Assembly (NCBI GenBank): GCA_947502355.1
Contig: CANMZP010000014.1
Coordinates: 42,806 to 106,805, forward strand
Reading direction: 5' to 3'
Source: an uncultured Thalassotalea sp.
GTDB lineage: Bacteria > Pseudomonadota > Gammaproteobacteria > Enterobacterales > Alteromonadaceae
DNA length: 64,000 nucleotides
The notes under the pieces were generated by a model. It searched no databases and had not been told where the DNA came from. It saw nothing but the letters and a program-made list of their open reading frames with translations. Positions 40,104 through 47,998 of the stretch are shown here, piece by piece. Every line of letters starts with the position of its first letter. Positions within the stretch are counted from its first letter, which is position 1. Position numbers and translations under genes: made by a program.

Positions 40104-40238
40104 ATGCGAAGGTTCCGAACTTTGCGACTGATTGAGTTAGTTAACCTCACTATTCTCGCCGCTTCTCAAGTGATCGGAAACTTGTATCTGCATTGGTGGG
40201 CGTCATTGCGACAAAGATCAATAAAGAAAAGCGTATGA
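40104..40238 (+). CDS. Possible small basic, partly hydrophobic protein (44 aa)
   Basis: An ATG frame of 44 codons in a gap otherwise without genes. The product starts MRRFRTLRLIELVNL, has a hydrophobic middle (about residues 9-34, with NLYLHWWASL) and a basic end RQRSIKKSV. A terminator begins 8 bases after the stop codon, as for a real transcript end. The ribosome site is weak and a frame of this length can arise by chance. If real, the form (one membrane-spanning helix with basic ends) is like small membrane peptides such as type I toxins, but this is inference only. Confidence 0.3.
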   Translation: MRRFRTLRLIELVNLTILAASQVIGNLYLHWWASLRQRSIKKSV

Positions 40239-40245
40239 CTGGTAA

Positions 40246-40270
40246 GGGAGCTATTGCAGCTCTCTTTTTT
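40246..40270 (+). terminator. Terminator in the 39978-40335 gap
   Basis: Stem GAGCT / AGCTC with a 5-base loop (a wobble pair extends it), followed by a run of seven T. It ends a short transcript coming from the left that is not accounted for by any longer gene. Confidence 0.65.
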
Positions 40271-40335
40271 TACCTAATGATAATTTCCTAAGAGCAGTCC
40301 TATGTACTCATGCAAACAATCAAAGGAGTATTTGC

Positions 40336-40578
40336 ATGAAGCCATTTAAATCAACATTTCTAGCCTTATTCTTGGTAGATTTAAAAGAAGTCACTAAGTT
40401 AATAGCAGATCTCAGTCTGTTTTTAGGGTTATTTAGTCATTTAGGACTGGTAGAGTTGCATGAAAAGTTTCCAGCCAAAGGCCTAACTTTGGGTCTTGTT
40501 GGAATATTTTTGTATGTTTTTTCGATGGTGTTGGTAATTGTTTACCATTTTTTTAAAAGACGCTACGAAGAGCAGTAA
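40336..40578 (+). CDS. Island small inner-membrane protein
   Basis: An 80-residue protein with two hydrophobic segments (about residues 23-37 and 50-70) and a basic C-terminal KRRYEEQ. AAAGGAGT lies 7 bases before the ATG, a strong ribosome site. A stem-loop at 40582-40602 ends it and also serves the convergent gene. No family recognised. Confidence 0.65.
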   Translation: MKPFKSTFLALFLVDLKEVTKLIADLSLFLGLFSHLGLVELHEKFPAKGLTLGLVGIFLYVFSMVLVIVYHFFKRRYEEQ

Positions 40579-40581
40579 TAT

Positions 40582-40602
40582 TGAGCCCCTACTAGGGGCT
40601 CA
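40582..40602. terminator. Bidirectional stem-loop between converging island genes
   Basis: Perfect arms TGAGCCCCT / AGGGGCTCA around ACT. It lies between the stop codons of the small membrane protein (plus) and the replication-relaxation protein (minus). Confidence 0.75.
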
Positions 40603-40608
40603 TTCCTT

Positions 40609-41598
40609 TTAAGAAATTGGATTTATCAGTTTTAAGTCAGTAAAAGCCTTTTCATAGCCAGCTTTGTATTCATCGCTTAGTTCATCATTTGCTGTAACAT
40701 TGTTTAATAAGCGGGAGATCTTATCGAGTTCAATTTTTTGATGGGTATCTTTTCCAAGCTTAAACTCAGGGTCCCAGAATATATTGTATAGAGTAGGGCA
40801 AAATGAATGGATGTATTTTAGTTCGTTTAAAGCTAATGTTTTTTGATGGTCTGTTAACCCAAGTTTATTTTCAGCGATGATATTATCGATTCTGGATTTT
40901 ATTTGCCTTAAAAACCGTTCTCTATGTGAAAAAAACAACACCCTTTTGTAAAGGCCGTTGTCATTATCAAGTTGATGAATATATTTCTGAAGGATATCGG
41001 CTCGCACGTCTAGCTTGTGTGTTTGGATATTCTTCGAATTTGCGGTTTCTAGCTCAAGAGCATGCCATTGCCCGCTCTCGTTGTGGTAAAGAAGCGCGTC
41101 AACGGCACGTTGGTTCTTTAATTCACCAAATGTACCGTAACCCAATTCTCTAAGCTCTTTTTCAGTCACAAAGGCTGTGTATTGTCCTTTGCTATTTAAC
41201 AGACGGTCTATCACACAAATTTTGATGGATTCATCATGGATCTCGGTTTTGCTATTGTGACTTGAGGTATCCGTTTTCTGGTTGTACTCCAGCTCTGTTT
41301 CAAATGCTATGTAGCGTTTTCCCTTTGAGCTTAAATAATAAACGGCACCATCCTTTGAGCCAAAACTTTTCCTTTCATTGAGAAAATTTTCAGTGACTAA
41401 TTTTCTAAATAGCTTGTTTATGGCTTCCCTTGGCAAGCCAAGCAAGTATTCAAAAATCACTTTACTGCTAAAACCAAAGCGGCCAATGACATATAAAATG
41501 CACAAGCGCCTAACGTGGCCTTTTTGTGCTGGGTTTGTATGCTCAACAGGCACTAAAAAGGTTGTGCCCATATCACGGTAAATTTCTAATTCTTCCAT
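40609..41598 (-). CDS. Replication-relaxation (MobC-like) family protein
   Basis: A 329-residue protein from the ATG at 41598, which has AGGAGAA in front; the longer open frame upstream has no such site. The N-terminus holds a winged-helix domain (about residues 25-110, RRLCILYVIGRFGFSSKVIFEYL). A second part has WHALELETANSKN and the helical FSHRERFLRQIKSRIDNI, the layout seen in replication-relaxation proteins of mobilizable islands and plasmids. Those proteins are linked to plasmid replication or mobilization. The call is by recollection of the family pattern. The gene directly borders the hairpin-rich non-coding region, where an origin of transfer or replication would be expected. Confidence 0.55.
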   Translation of the reverse strand: MEELEIYRDMGTTFLVPVEHTNPAQKGHVRRLCILYVIGRFGFSSKVIFEYLLGLPREAINKLFRKLVTENFLNERKSFGSKDGAVYYLSSKGKRYIAFETELEYNQKTDTSSHNSKTEIHDESIKICVIDRLLNSKGQYTAFVTEKELRELGYGTFGELKNQRAVDALLYHNESGQWHALELETANSKNIQTHKLDVRADILQKYIHQLDNDNGLYKRVLFFSHRERFLRQIKSRIDNIIAENKLGLTDHQKTLALNELKYIHSFCPTLYNIFWDPEFKLGKDTHQKIELDKISRLLNNVTANDELSDEYKAGYEKAFTDLKLINPIS

Positions 41599-41682
41599 AA
41601 AAAATTCTCCTGTTAATAGTGTCATATTAACTAGGCTGAACACAGGAGCATTTTGTGGAAATATTTCATATTTAACAAACCA

Positions 41683-42145
41683 AATGCTTAGCATTAGGTT
41701 AAGGCTTCGCCACGCTTAGCTTGCAGCAAGCTATATCAACTTTGTTGAAATCAATTCTTGATTGTGATTTTCTACACGCCAGATTTGACGCGACTCGTCG
41801 CTATCTGGCTTTCCTCACTTTGTTCGTCAAAGAAAACCACTGCGGATATCAGCGACCGCTGATTTCGCCGCATTCGCAGTCATTTTCAGGCGGTGGAGAC
41901 ACCGGAGATACCCTGTAAATAACGTTGCCATTTCATGGCTTTTGTGAGCATCAAAAACGTACCGTTTTTCATACTCATTCCGCTAAGGCGGAACTTCATC
42001 CGGCGAAATCAGCGCTGTGCTTCTGATATCCGTGCTCCACTAAGTCAATAACTTCGTTATCGATTAGTTCCGCGTTTTGTTGCTTGCGTTGCAAGCCTAT
42101 GTTTAATTTTTAAATTGCATTAAAAATTTTTTATTGGCTGCGCCA
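41683..42145. other. Array of about 15 perfect mini-hairpins (candidate origin or structured RNA)
   Basis: No gene fits 41599-42467. Within this part, perfect stems with very short loops follow one another: AATGC-TTA-GCATT (41683), GGC-TTC-GCC, TAGCTTGC-A-GCAAGCTA (41717), TCAAC-TTT-GTTGA (41736), AATCAA-TTC-TTGATT (41749), GCGAC-TC-GTCGC (41790), CTTTG-TTCGT-CAAAG (41818), ATCAGCG-AC-CGCTGAT (41848), CGGTG-GAGA-CACCG (41891), GCCAT-TTC-ATGGC (41927), AAAAACG-TAC-CGTTTTT (41953), TTCCGC-TAAG-GCGGAA (41978), ATAAC-TTC-GTTAT (42048), GCTTGC-GTT-GCAAGC (42082), TGGC-TGC-GCCA (42135). Sequences differ but geometry is alike, so this is neither a CRISPR nor a tandem repeat. Next to a mobilization-type gene, an origin of transfer or replication is the leading guess. 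Confidence 0.6.
41843..42032. repeat. Large nested inverted repeat enclosing part of the hairpin array
   Basis: CGGATATCAG (41843-41852) and CGCTGATTTCGCCG (41857-41870) are repeated as reverse complements: CGGCGAAATCAGCG (42001-42014) and CTGATATCCG (42023-42032). That is 24 matching bases in two blocks, with 4 versus 8 bases between them. The 130 bases inside hold four or more smaller hairpins. Confidence 0.65.
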
Positions 42146-42467
42146 GGTGAACCCCCAACTCTTGTTTACAGTTTATGGCTTAGTAATATCGTCATAATCA
42201 TTACGATGTAAAACATTTCAGAATTTCTTGTTCAAACATTTTAAGATTTGGTTATTCAAGAGCGCCGCAGTTGAATACGTCCAATAGAAAAATTAGACCA
42301 AACAACTTTAAACATTATCGAGAATGGGAATGTTGCTAAGATTTTTTACCGCCAGAAATAGTTTGTAGGAGGGAAGAATTTTAGTAACTAAGTTACGAAG
42401 AATTCATGACATTATCATAAATCCAAGCATACTTAAAGTATTGATATTTAATTGCAAAAGGTGATTT

Positions 42468-42749
42468 ATGGGATTGTTTTCTTGGTTCTTTGGCTCTGAT
42501 AATGTACAAACGTCAACTGACAACACGCCATCGGTAAATTGTGATGGAACCCCAATGGTGCAAGGGACCTATATAGATGTTGAGGGCAAGGTTTATGGAC
42601 AATGCGACACTGAAGACGCTTGTTCAACTGATTTATTTGATTCTGACATTATTGGAATTGATGACTCGATTTCCAGTTGCTCCTTTGATGACACATTTTC
42701 TAGCTGTAGTTTTGATGATTCATTTTCCTCCTTCGATGATAGTTGGTAA
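42468..42749 (+). CDS. Small acidic protein with Ser/Asp/Phe repeat tail
   Basis: A 93-residue protein, MGLFSWFFGSDN at the start, then VNCDGTPMVQGTYIDVEGKVYGQ, and a tail of Ser-Asp-Phe units (SSCSFDDTFSSCSFDDSF). The middle resembles a widespread group of short uncharacterized bacterial proteins with a GxPM-x-GxDVxGxxYG pattern and a Phe/Ser/Asp-rich end. AAAAGGTG lies 6 bases before the ATG. Function unknown. It lies alone, followed by a stem-loop at 42758-42777. Confidence 0.65.
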   Translation: MGLFSWFFGSDNVQTSTDNTPSVNCDGTPMVQGTYIDVEGKVYGQCDTEDACSTDLFDSDIIGIDDSISSCSFDDTFSSCSFDDSFSSFDDSW

Positions 42750-42757
42750 AAAAATAA

Positions 42758-42777
42758 GCCCCACTTGAATGTGGGGC
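42758..42777. terminator. Stem-loop between converging island genes
   Basis: GCCCCAC / GTGGGGC with a 6-base loop, between the Ser/Asp-rich protein gene and the minus-strand hypothetical gene. U-runs are short on the plus side; AAAAATA precedes it for the minus side. Confidence 0.65.
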
Positions 42778-42782
42778 GATTT

Positions 42783-43127
42783 CTAACAATCAGTTTCGTC
42801 AGCTTTAAGTCGATTTATGAATTCCCCCAGATTGCCATCGATCCTATCAAACTCTTCGTAACATAGATAATTATCCTCTATTAGTTCAAAATAAGCTTCG
42901 CATGAGGCATTAATCACAGTTCTAATGATCTGCATTATGGCTTTGCGTTCACAGGGCAGCATGTCCTCAAAATGTTTGCTTAAATATTCGCTATAAATAA
43001 AGTCATCTGAACACCCCCAGCGAGAAACTGTCTGATCTTTCAAGGGTAATTCTTGAGCATCGAAAGCAATAGATACTTCTTCCAATAACATATTGATGAA
43101 TTTTACATTGAAATAATTCTGTTCCAT
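42783..43127 (-). CDS. Island hypothetical protein
   Basis: A 114-residue acidic soluble protein from the ATG at 43127 (MEQNYFNVKFINMLLEEVS), chosen because AAGGAAA lies 6 bases before it; the open frame extends 26 codons further without a ribosome site. Mostly helical, with Cys and Asp/Glu-rich segments (ELIEDNYLCYEEFDRIDG). No family recognised. It is divergent from the WYL-led operon and shares its promoter gap, so it may be controlled by the WYL regulator. Confidence 0.6.
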   Translation of the reverse strand: MEQNYFNVKFINMLLEEVSIAFDAQELPLKDQTVSRWGCSDDFIYSEYLSKHFEDMLPCERKAIMQIIRTVINASCEAYFELIEDNYLCYEEFDRIDGNLGEFINRLKADETDC

Positions 43128-43253
43128 AAAATTTCCTTCTTTAATTAAGTTCACTTTAACAAGATTCAGTAGGGGGAAATTTTGGGCGTTTGAAAAAATT
43201 TTCATTTGAATTTCGAGGGTGAACGGTAACTATAGGCTTTTGTCTAGAAAATT

Positions 43254-43272
43254 AACAAATCAGTAATTTGTT
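43254..43272. promoter_or_regulatory. Dyad in front of the WYL regulator (candidate operator)
   Basis: AACAAAT-CAGTA-ATTTGTT: 7-bp perfect arms with a 5-base spacer, about 90 bases before the regulator's start, in the divergent gap. Confidence 0.45.
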
Positions 43273-43275
43273 GAT

Positions 43276-43292
43276 ATTTATACGTTATAAAT
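43276..43292. promoter_or_regulatory. Second dyad in front of the WYL regulator
   Basis: ATTTATA-CGT-TATAAAT: 7-bp perfect arms with a 3-base spacer, 4 bases after the first dyad. It may also supply a -10-like TATAAA. Confidence 0.4.
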
Positions 43293-43362
43293 TTAGTGGG
43301 ATTTATTAATAGCTTTACATTCGGTTTGTTTTGAATCATATTGGTGTTCACTTTTGAATAGC

Positions 43363-44256
43363 ATGGTTTTTATTTTGTTAGACGAACTAAATTACGCTCA
43401 AAAACAACGATTAGCTTATATTGATTTTTGTTTAATGTTTCGGGGCCACTTGACTCGCAATGATCTTGTTGAAAAGTTTGAGGTAGGCTTATCGGCGGGT
43501 ACTCGTGATTTCAATATTTATAAAGAGCACAGACCAGAAAATTTAATCTACGACACAAAACAAAAGCGCTATTTTCAAACTGAAAAGTTCACCCCGCTTT
43601 TTGAGCATGATGCCCGTAAAACCTTAGTAAAATTGGCAAACGACATCAGTGATGGCTTTGATGCCATTTCCGATATTGAGTTTCCGGTCATTGCGCCTAG
43701 CCAATTAAATGTGCCAGATCTCAACAATGTGGCAAAGCTCACCCAGGCAATTTTAAATCAAAAAGCCGTATCGGTTATTTACACATCGTTATCTAGCGGT
43801 TCAGTCGCTAGGGAATTAGTACCCCATTCCATCGTAGATAATGGATTGCGTTGGCATGTTCGTGCATTTGACAGAAAGTCCAATACGTTCAGGGATTTTG
43901 TATTAACCCGTGTGAGCAAGGTCTCATTGCTAGAAAATAAACCTGAGCAATTTGAAGAGTTAATTAATGATCATCAGTGGCTTAGGATGATGACGCTTCA
44001 TCTAGTACCACACCCCAACAATATCAAATATCCCACTGCAATAAAGCTGGATTACGGGATGGAAAATGGCAGGTTAGAGCTAAATGTACGTGCAGCGTTA
44101 GCGGGGTATTTGCTAAGGCGATGGAACGTGGATTGTACCGAGGATGCCTCTTTAACAGGGGGCGAACACCAATTGTGGCTTGCTAACAGGCAAACGTTAT
44201 ATGGTGCGGAAAACCTTGCTATTGCTCCAGGCTATGAATTGGAGTCTGTTGTTTAA
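43363..44256 (+). CDS. WYL-domain transcriptional regulator (BrxR/CapW-like)
   Basis: A 297-residue protein starting at the ATG at 43363 (an in-frame TTG lies 9 bases upstream). The N-terminal winged helix (about residues 10-60) has HLTRNDLVEKFEVGLSAGTRDFNIY. The WYL domain follows with AVSVIYTSLSSGSVARELVPHSIVDNG and RWHVRAFDRKSNTFRDFVLTRV, where the name-giving W-Y-L is W-H-V. A C-terminal WCX-like domain ends it. Proteins of this layout (BrxR, CapW) repress defence operons and are released by a nucleic-acid or nucleotide signal during infection. It overlaps the next gene by one base (TAATG), so it heads the operon it probably controls. Confidence 0.85.
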   Translation: MVFILLDELNYAQKQRLAYIDFCLMFRGHLTRNDLVEKFEVGLSAGTRDFNIYKEHRPENLIYDTKQKRYFQTEKFTPLFEHDARKTLVKLANDISDGFDAISDIEFPVIAPSQLNVPDLNNVAKLTQAILNQKAVSVIYTSLSSGSVARELVPHSIVDNGLRWHVRAFDRKSNTFRDFVLTRVSKVSLLENKPEQFEELINDHQWLRMMTLHLVPHPNNIKYPTAIKLDYGMENGRLELNVRAALAGYLLRRWNVDCTEDASLTGGEHQLWLANRQTLYGAENLAIAPGYELESVV

Positions 44257-44846
44257 TGATTTTTCATTGCACCAAAAAACTAATGGCAAAGTTACCAGAT
44301 TCCTTGCCTAAAGATGTAGAAAACACTGCATCTATCGGCTTACTCGAACGGTGGCAGCATTGGCACGCCAATGTGATCACCATTCAACGAAAACAATGTG
44401 TGATCTTGGTTCATGATTCAACTAGGTACGCTTTGTTTATTCCTGGCATGAATAAAAAGCAGTTAGCGGATTTTGACCTGCATTTTCAAGATGTGTTTAT
44501 CAACAGTTTAATGAAAGCAGGCGTTGCCCTGAATCTTATTGACAAAGCCACGCGTTATTTGATGACTGACAACCTACAGTTGGACACTATTTGTAATCGC
44601 TCTGTTCAAGGCACCATGCGGTTAATGGCCGACGAAGTAGACTGGCACCTCAAATACAACAGCATAAAAATTGATAACCTTGCCATTTATTCTACATCAG
44701 CATGGCTGAGTGACCGCCCTTGTAATATAAAAGGCCAAAAAGATTGTATGTGGCCGATAAAAGCCATGACCGAGTTATTAACTCAATTACCAGATATCCA
44801 AATTTCTGAAGGTATAAACAATCCTTCAGGAAGTTCAATACATTAA
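44256..44846 (+). CDS. DUF6933 domain protein
   Basis: A 196-residue protein beginning MIFHCTKKLMAKLPDSL, then GLLERWQHWHANVITIQRKQCVILVHDSTRYALFIPG, the pattern I associate with DUF6933. Function unknown. It is translationally coupled to the WYL regulator (one-base overlap), 10 bases before hsdM, so it is part of the defence operon. Such a placement suggests a regulatory partner or sensor, but nothing in the sequence proves it. Confidence 0.65.
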   Translation: MIFHCTKKLMAKLPDSLPKDVENTASIGLLERWQHWHANVITIQRKQCVILVHDSTRYALFIPGMNKKQLADFDLHFQDVFINSLMKAGVALNLIDKATRYLMTDNLQLDTICNRSVQGTMRLMADEVDWHLKYNSIKIDNLAIYSTSAWLSDRPCNIKGQKDCMWPIKAMTELLTQLPDIQISEGINNPSGSSIH

Positions 44847-44856
44847 GGATGTAACA

Positions 44857-46623
44857 GTGAACAACGAAGAACAAAATTTTTTAAATGACCTAGAAAAAAA
44901 ATTATGGACGGCAGCCAATAAACTTCTCCCATCTCTCGATGCTGCCCACTATAAGCATGTTGTGCTTGGTTTAGTGTTTTTAAAATACACCAGTGATGCC
45001 TTTGAAATACGTCGTAAAGAGCTCATTGAACAGTTTGAAGATGAAACCAACGAATACTTTATTGACCCAAGTGATTTCAACGCTGGTAAAGATGACCCTG
45101 AATATAAACAAGAAATTGAAGCCGAACTGGAAGTTCGCGATTTCTTTACCGAGAAAAACGTATTTTGGGTGCCAAAAGAAGCCCGTTGGTCATTCTTGCA
45201 AGATAATAACAAAGTGGTTATTGGCGGTGAGATTGAAACAGGTGCCGACAGCTCAACAGGAAAAGTGGGCAAAAAAATTCGCAGTGTCGGGCAGCTAATC
45301 GACAACGCCCTTGAAGCCATTGAAAAAGACAACTCCAAATTAAAAGGCGTTCTCAACAAGCAATACACCAACTTAAAAATCGATCAAAGCAAGTTAGCTG
45401 AGTTAATAGATTTAATTGCAACGGTGCCGTTCTGCCATGAAACCTTAAACAGTAAAGATATTCTCGGCCACGTTTATGAGTATTTCCTAGGACAATTTGC
45501 CCTAGCGGAAGGTAAAAAAGGCGGTCAATACTACACTCCTAAATCTATTGTTAGCCTGATTGTCGAAATGCTGGAGCCATTTAAAGGGCGTGTCTATGAC
45601 CCTGCAATGGGCAGTGGCGGTTTCTTCGTTCAATCTGAAAAGTTCATTACCGAGCATGGCGGTAAAATTGGTGATGTTTCTATTTATGGTCAGGAATACA
45701 ACCATACCACCTGGCAACTAGCCGCTATGAACATGGTCATACGTGGTATTGATTTTGACTTTGGTAAAGAGCCTGCAAGCACATACACCCACAACCAGCA
45801 CCCAGATCTGCGCGCCGACTACATTATGGCGAACCCACCATTTAACATGAAAGAGTGGGATACAGGTGTAAGCGATGATGACCCACGTTGGCAATATGGA
45901 ACACCACCTTCAAACAACGCTAACTTTGCCTGGATGCAGCACATGCTGTATCACCTTGCACCAAATGGTTCAATGGGACTTTTATTGGCAAACGGTTCAA
46001 TGTCATCCAACACAAGCAATGAAGGAACCATACGAAAAGCATTGATTGAAAACGACTTGGTTGAATGTATGGTGGCATTACCTGGCCAGCTTTTCACAAA
46101 CACCCAAATTCCTGCCTGTATCTGGTTTTTAACCAAAAACAAAAAAGTAAGAACCAATTCTCTTGGGGAAGAGCTGCGTGATCGCTCTGGTGAGGTATTG
46201 TTCATAGACGCCAGAAACCTTGGCTATATGAAAGACAGAGTATTACGTGATTTCAACCCTGAAGATATCGAAAAAATTACCGAGACCTACCACAAGTGGC
46301 AATCAAGAGATCTTCACAGCCATGAAGCTGCTAGCAATTATATCAATAAAGTAGAAAAAGAAGATGAGTTGAACATAACCGTTACGCCATACCTTGATGA
46401 GGCGGGCTATTGCAAGTCTGTAAAATTGGCTGAAATTGAAAAACACGACTTTGTGCTCACACCTGGCCGTTATGTTGGTGCCGTCGAGCAAGAAGACGAT
46501 GGTGAACCGTTTGCGGATAAAATGGCTCGTTTAACAGCCCAATTGAAAGAACAGTTTGAGCAAAGCTCTGAATTAGAACAACAGATTAAGGAGAATCTGA
46601 AGGGGTTAGGTTATGAATGCTAA
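44857..46623 (+). CDS. hsdM: Type I restriction-modification DNA methyltransferase subunit
   Basis: A 588-residue adenine N6 methyltransferase. An HsdM N-terminal helical domain (about 5-150) precedes the catalytic domain with motif I DPAMGSGGFF (near residue 248, SAM binding) and motif IV NPPF (near 326). Together with HsdS it methylates the target; with HsdR added it restricts unmodified DNA. It starts at a GTG at 44857 with AAGGA 7 bases before it. It overlaps hsdS by 11 bases. An unusual insert (about 70-120, rich in Glu/Asp, DPSDFNAGKDDPEYKQEIEAE) is present in relatives of this subtype. Confidence 0.95.
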   Translation: MNNEEQNFLNDLEKKLWTAANKLLPSLDAAHYKHVVLGLVFLKYTSDAFEIRRKELIEQFEDETNEYFIDPSDFNAGKDDPEYKQEIEAELEVRDFFTEKNVFWVPKEARWSFLQDNNKVVIGGEIETGADSSTGKVGKKIRSVGQLIDNALEAIEKDNSKLKGVLNKQYTNLKIDQSKLAELIDLIATVPFCHETLNSKDILGHVYEYFLGQFALAEGKKGGQYYTPKSIVSLIVEMLEPFKGRVYDPAMGSGGFFVQSEKFITEHGGKIGDVSIYGQEYNHTTWQLAAMNMVIRGIDFDFGKEPASTYTHNQHPDLRADYIMANPPFNMKEWDTGVSDDDPRWQYGTPPSNNANFAWMQHMLYHLAPNGSMGLLLANGSMSSNTSNEGTIRKALIENDLVECMVALPGQLFTNTQIPACIWFLTKNKKVRTNSLGEELRDRSGEVLFIDARNLGYMKDRVLRDFNPEDIEKITETYHKWQSRDLHSHEAASNYINKVEKEDELNITVTPYLDEAGYCKSVKLAEIEKHDFVLTPGRYVGAVEQEDDGEPFADKMARLTAQLKEQFEQSSELEQQIKENLKGLGYEC

Positions 46624-47995
46624 CTGGCCTCTTGTTAAATTAGGTGATTATGTAGATTTGTTTACTGGTAATCCATTCAAAAGCAAAGATTTTAGTGATA
46701 GTGAAGGTGTTAAGCTTTTGCGCGGTGATAATATTGTTCAAGGGAAGTTCCGTTGGGAAAATGTAAAACGTTGGCCTGAAAGTCTCTTGATAGAAAAGCA
46801 CCAGAGTTACTTTTTACAAGAGGGAGATGTGATCCTTGCAATGGATCGTCCCTGGATAGAAGCAGGTTTAAAGTATAGTCAAATATCAAAACATGATTTG
46901 CCATGTCTCTTAGTACAACGTACGAGTTGTTTAAGAGCTAAGGCCGGACTTCGGCAAGATTTTTTAAAGTATGTAATTGCTTCATATGATTTTGTTGAGT
47001 ATGTAAAGTTGGTTCAAACTGGCACTGCTGTTCCTCATATTAGTGGTAAGCAAATTAAAGACTTTGAATTCAAGTTACCACCAGAAAGTGTACAAAAAAC
47101 TATTGGTCGGATCTTGAAAACACTCGATTCAAAAGTTCAATTAAACGTTCAGACTAACCAAACTCTGGAACAAATAGCTCAAGCGATTTTCAAAAGCTGG
47201 TTTGTTGATTTTGAACCTGTAAAAGCCAAAATCGCAGCACGTGAAGCACTCATAGCTAACAACCCAACTGCCACAGCACAACAAATAGCTGAAGCTGAAC
47301 AACAAGCCGCCATTAAAGCTATTTCAGGTGCAAGTGATGTTGTTCCAACAGAACGGCTACAAACTTTAGCAGAACTGTTCCCGAATCAATTAGTTGAGAG
47401 TGAATTAGGTGATATACCTGAGGGATGGCAAGTAAAAGCACTAGATGAAATAGCACACTATCAAAATGGCTTAGCATTACAGAAATTTCGACCAGAAGAA
47501 GGAGAAGACTTTCTGCCTGTATTAAAAATTGCACAGCTAAAAGCTGGTTTTGCAGATGGTAAAGAAGTCGCAAAATCTTCGATTAAACCAGAGTGCATTG
47601 TAGAAAATGGTGATGTAATTTTTTCATGGTCGGGTTCACTGGTAGTTGACATTTGGTGTGGCGGTAAGGTCGCTCTAAACCAACATCTCTTTAAAGTGAC
47701 ATCAAAGGATTATCCTAAATGGTTTTATTTTAATTGGACAAAACATCACTTAGCTCAGTTTCAACAAATTGCTGCTGACAAAGCGGTTACAATGGGACAC
47801 ATTAAGCGCAGTCATTTATCAGAAGCTAAATGTATCATCCCTTCTGAAGAGCTCATGGAAAATGATGACATTGCAAACATAATTAACAAACAAATTGAGT
47901 GTCGGCTTGAGTCTTCAACACTTTCTGACTTAAGAGATGTGTTATTGCCAAAGCTTCTTTCTGGAGAAGTTACCACTAATTATCAAAGGAACTAG
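46613..47995 (+). CDS. hsdS: Type I restriction-modification specificity subunit
   Basis: A 460-residue protein with two target-recognition domains, each followed by a conserved helix. The first spans about residues 1-165, starting with WPLVKLGDYVDLFTGNPF; the second about 265-420, starting with IPEGWQVKALDEIAHYQNG. Between them is the spacer helix LNVQTNQTLEQIAQAIFKSWFVDF. The extra KIAAREALIANNPTATAQQ stretch after it is common in this subtype. It determines the bipartite DNA site, which cannot be predicted from sequence. It overlaps hsdM; the reverse transcriptase starts 3 bases after its stop. Confidence 0.93.
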   Translation: MNANWPLVKLGDYVDLFTGNPFKSKDFSDSEGVKLLRGDNIVQGKFRWENVKRWPESLLIEKHQSYFLQEGDVILAMDRPWIEAGLKYSQISKHDLPCLLVQRTSCLRAKAGLRQDFLKYVIASYDFVEYVKLVQTGTAVPHISGKQIKDFEFKLPPESVQKTIGRILKTLDSKVQLNVQTNQTLEQIAQAIFKSWFVDFEPVKAKIAAREALIANNPTATAQQIAEAEQQAAIKAISGASDVVPTERLQTLAELFPNQLVESELGDIPEGWQVKALDEIAHYQNGLALQKFRPEEGEDFLPVLKIAQLKAGFADGKEVAKSSIKPECIVENGDVIFSWSGSLVVDIWCGGKVALNQHLFKVTSKDYPKWFYFNWTKHHLAQFQQIAADKAVTMGHIKRSHLSEAKCIIPSEELMENDDIANIINKQIECRLESSTLSDLRDVLLPKLLSGEVTTNYQRN

Positions 47996-47998
47996 TAA

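Noticed and set aside
40609..41598. A relaxase for the island
   Set aside because: No HUH or MOB relaxase motif (such as a His-rich triad) could be seen; only the replication-relaxation type layout is present.
41683..42145. CRISPR array or integron attC sites
   Set aside because: The hairpins share geometry, not sequence; there is no constant repeat, no equal spacing, and no integron integrase or cas gene.
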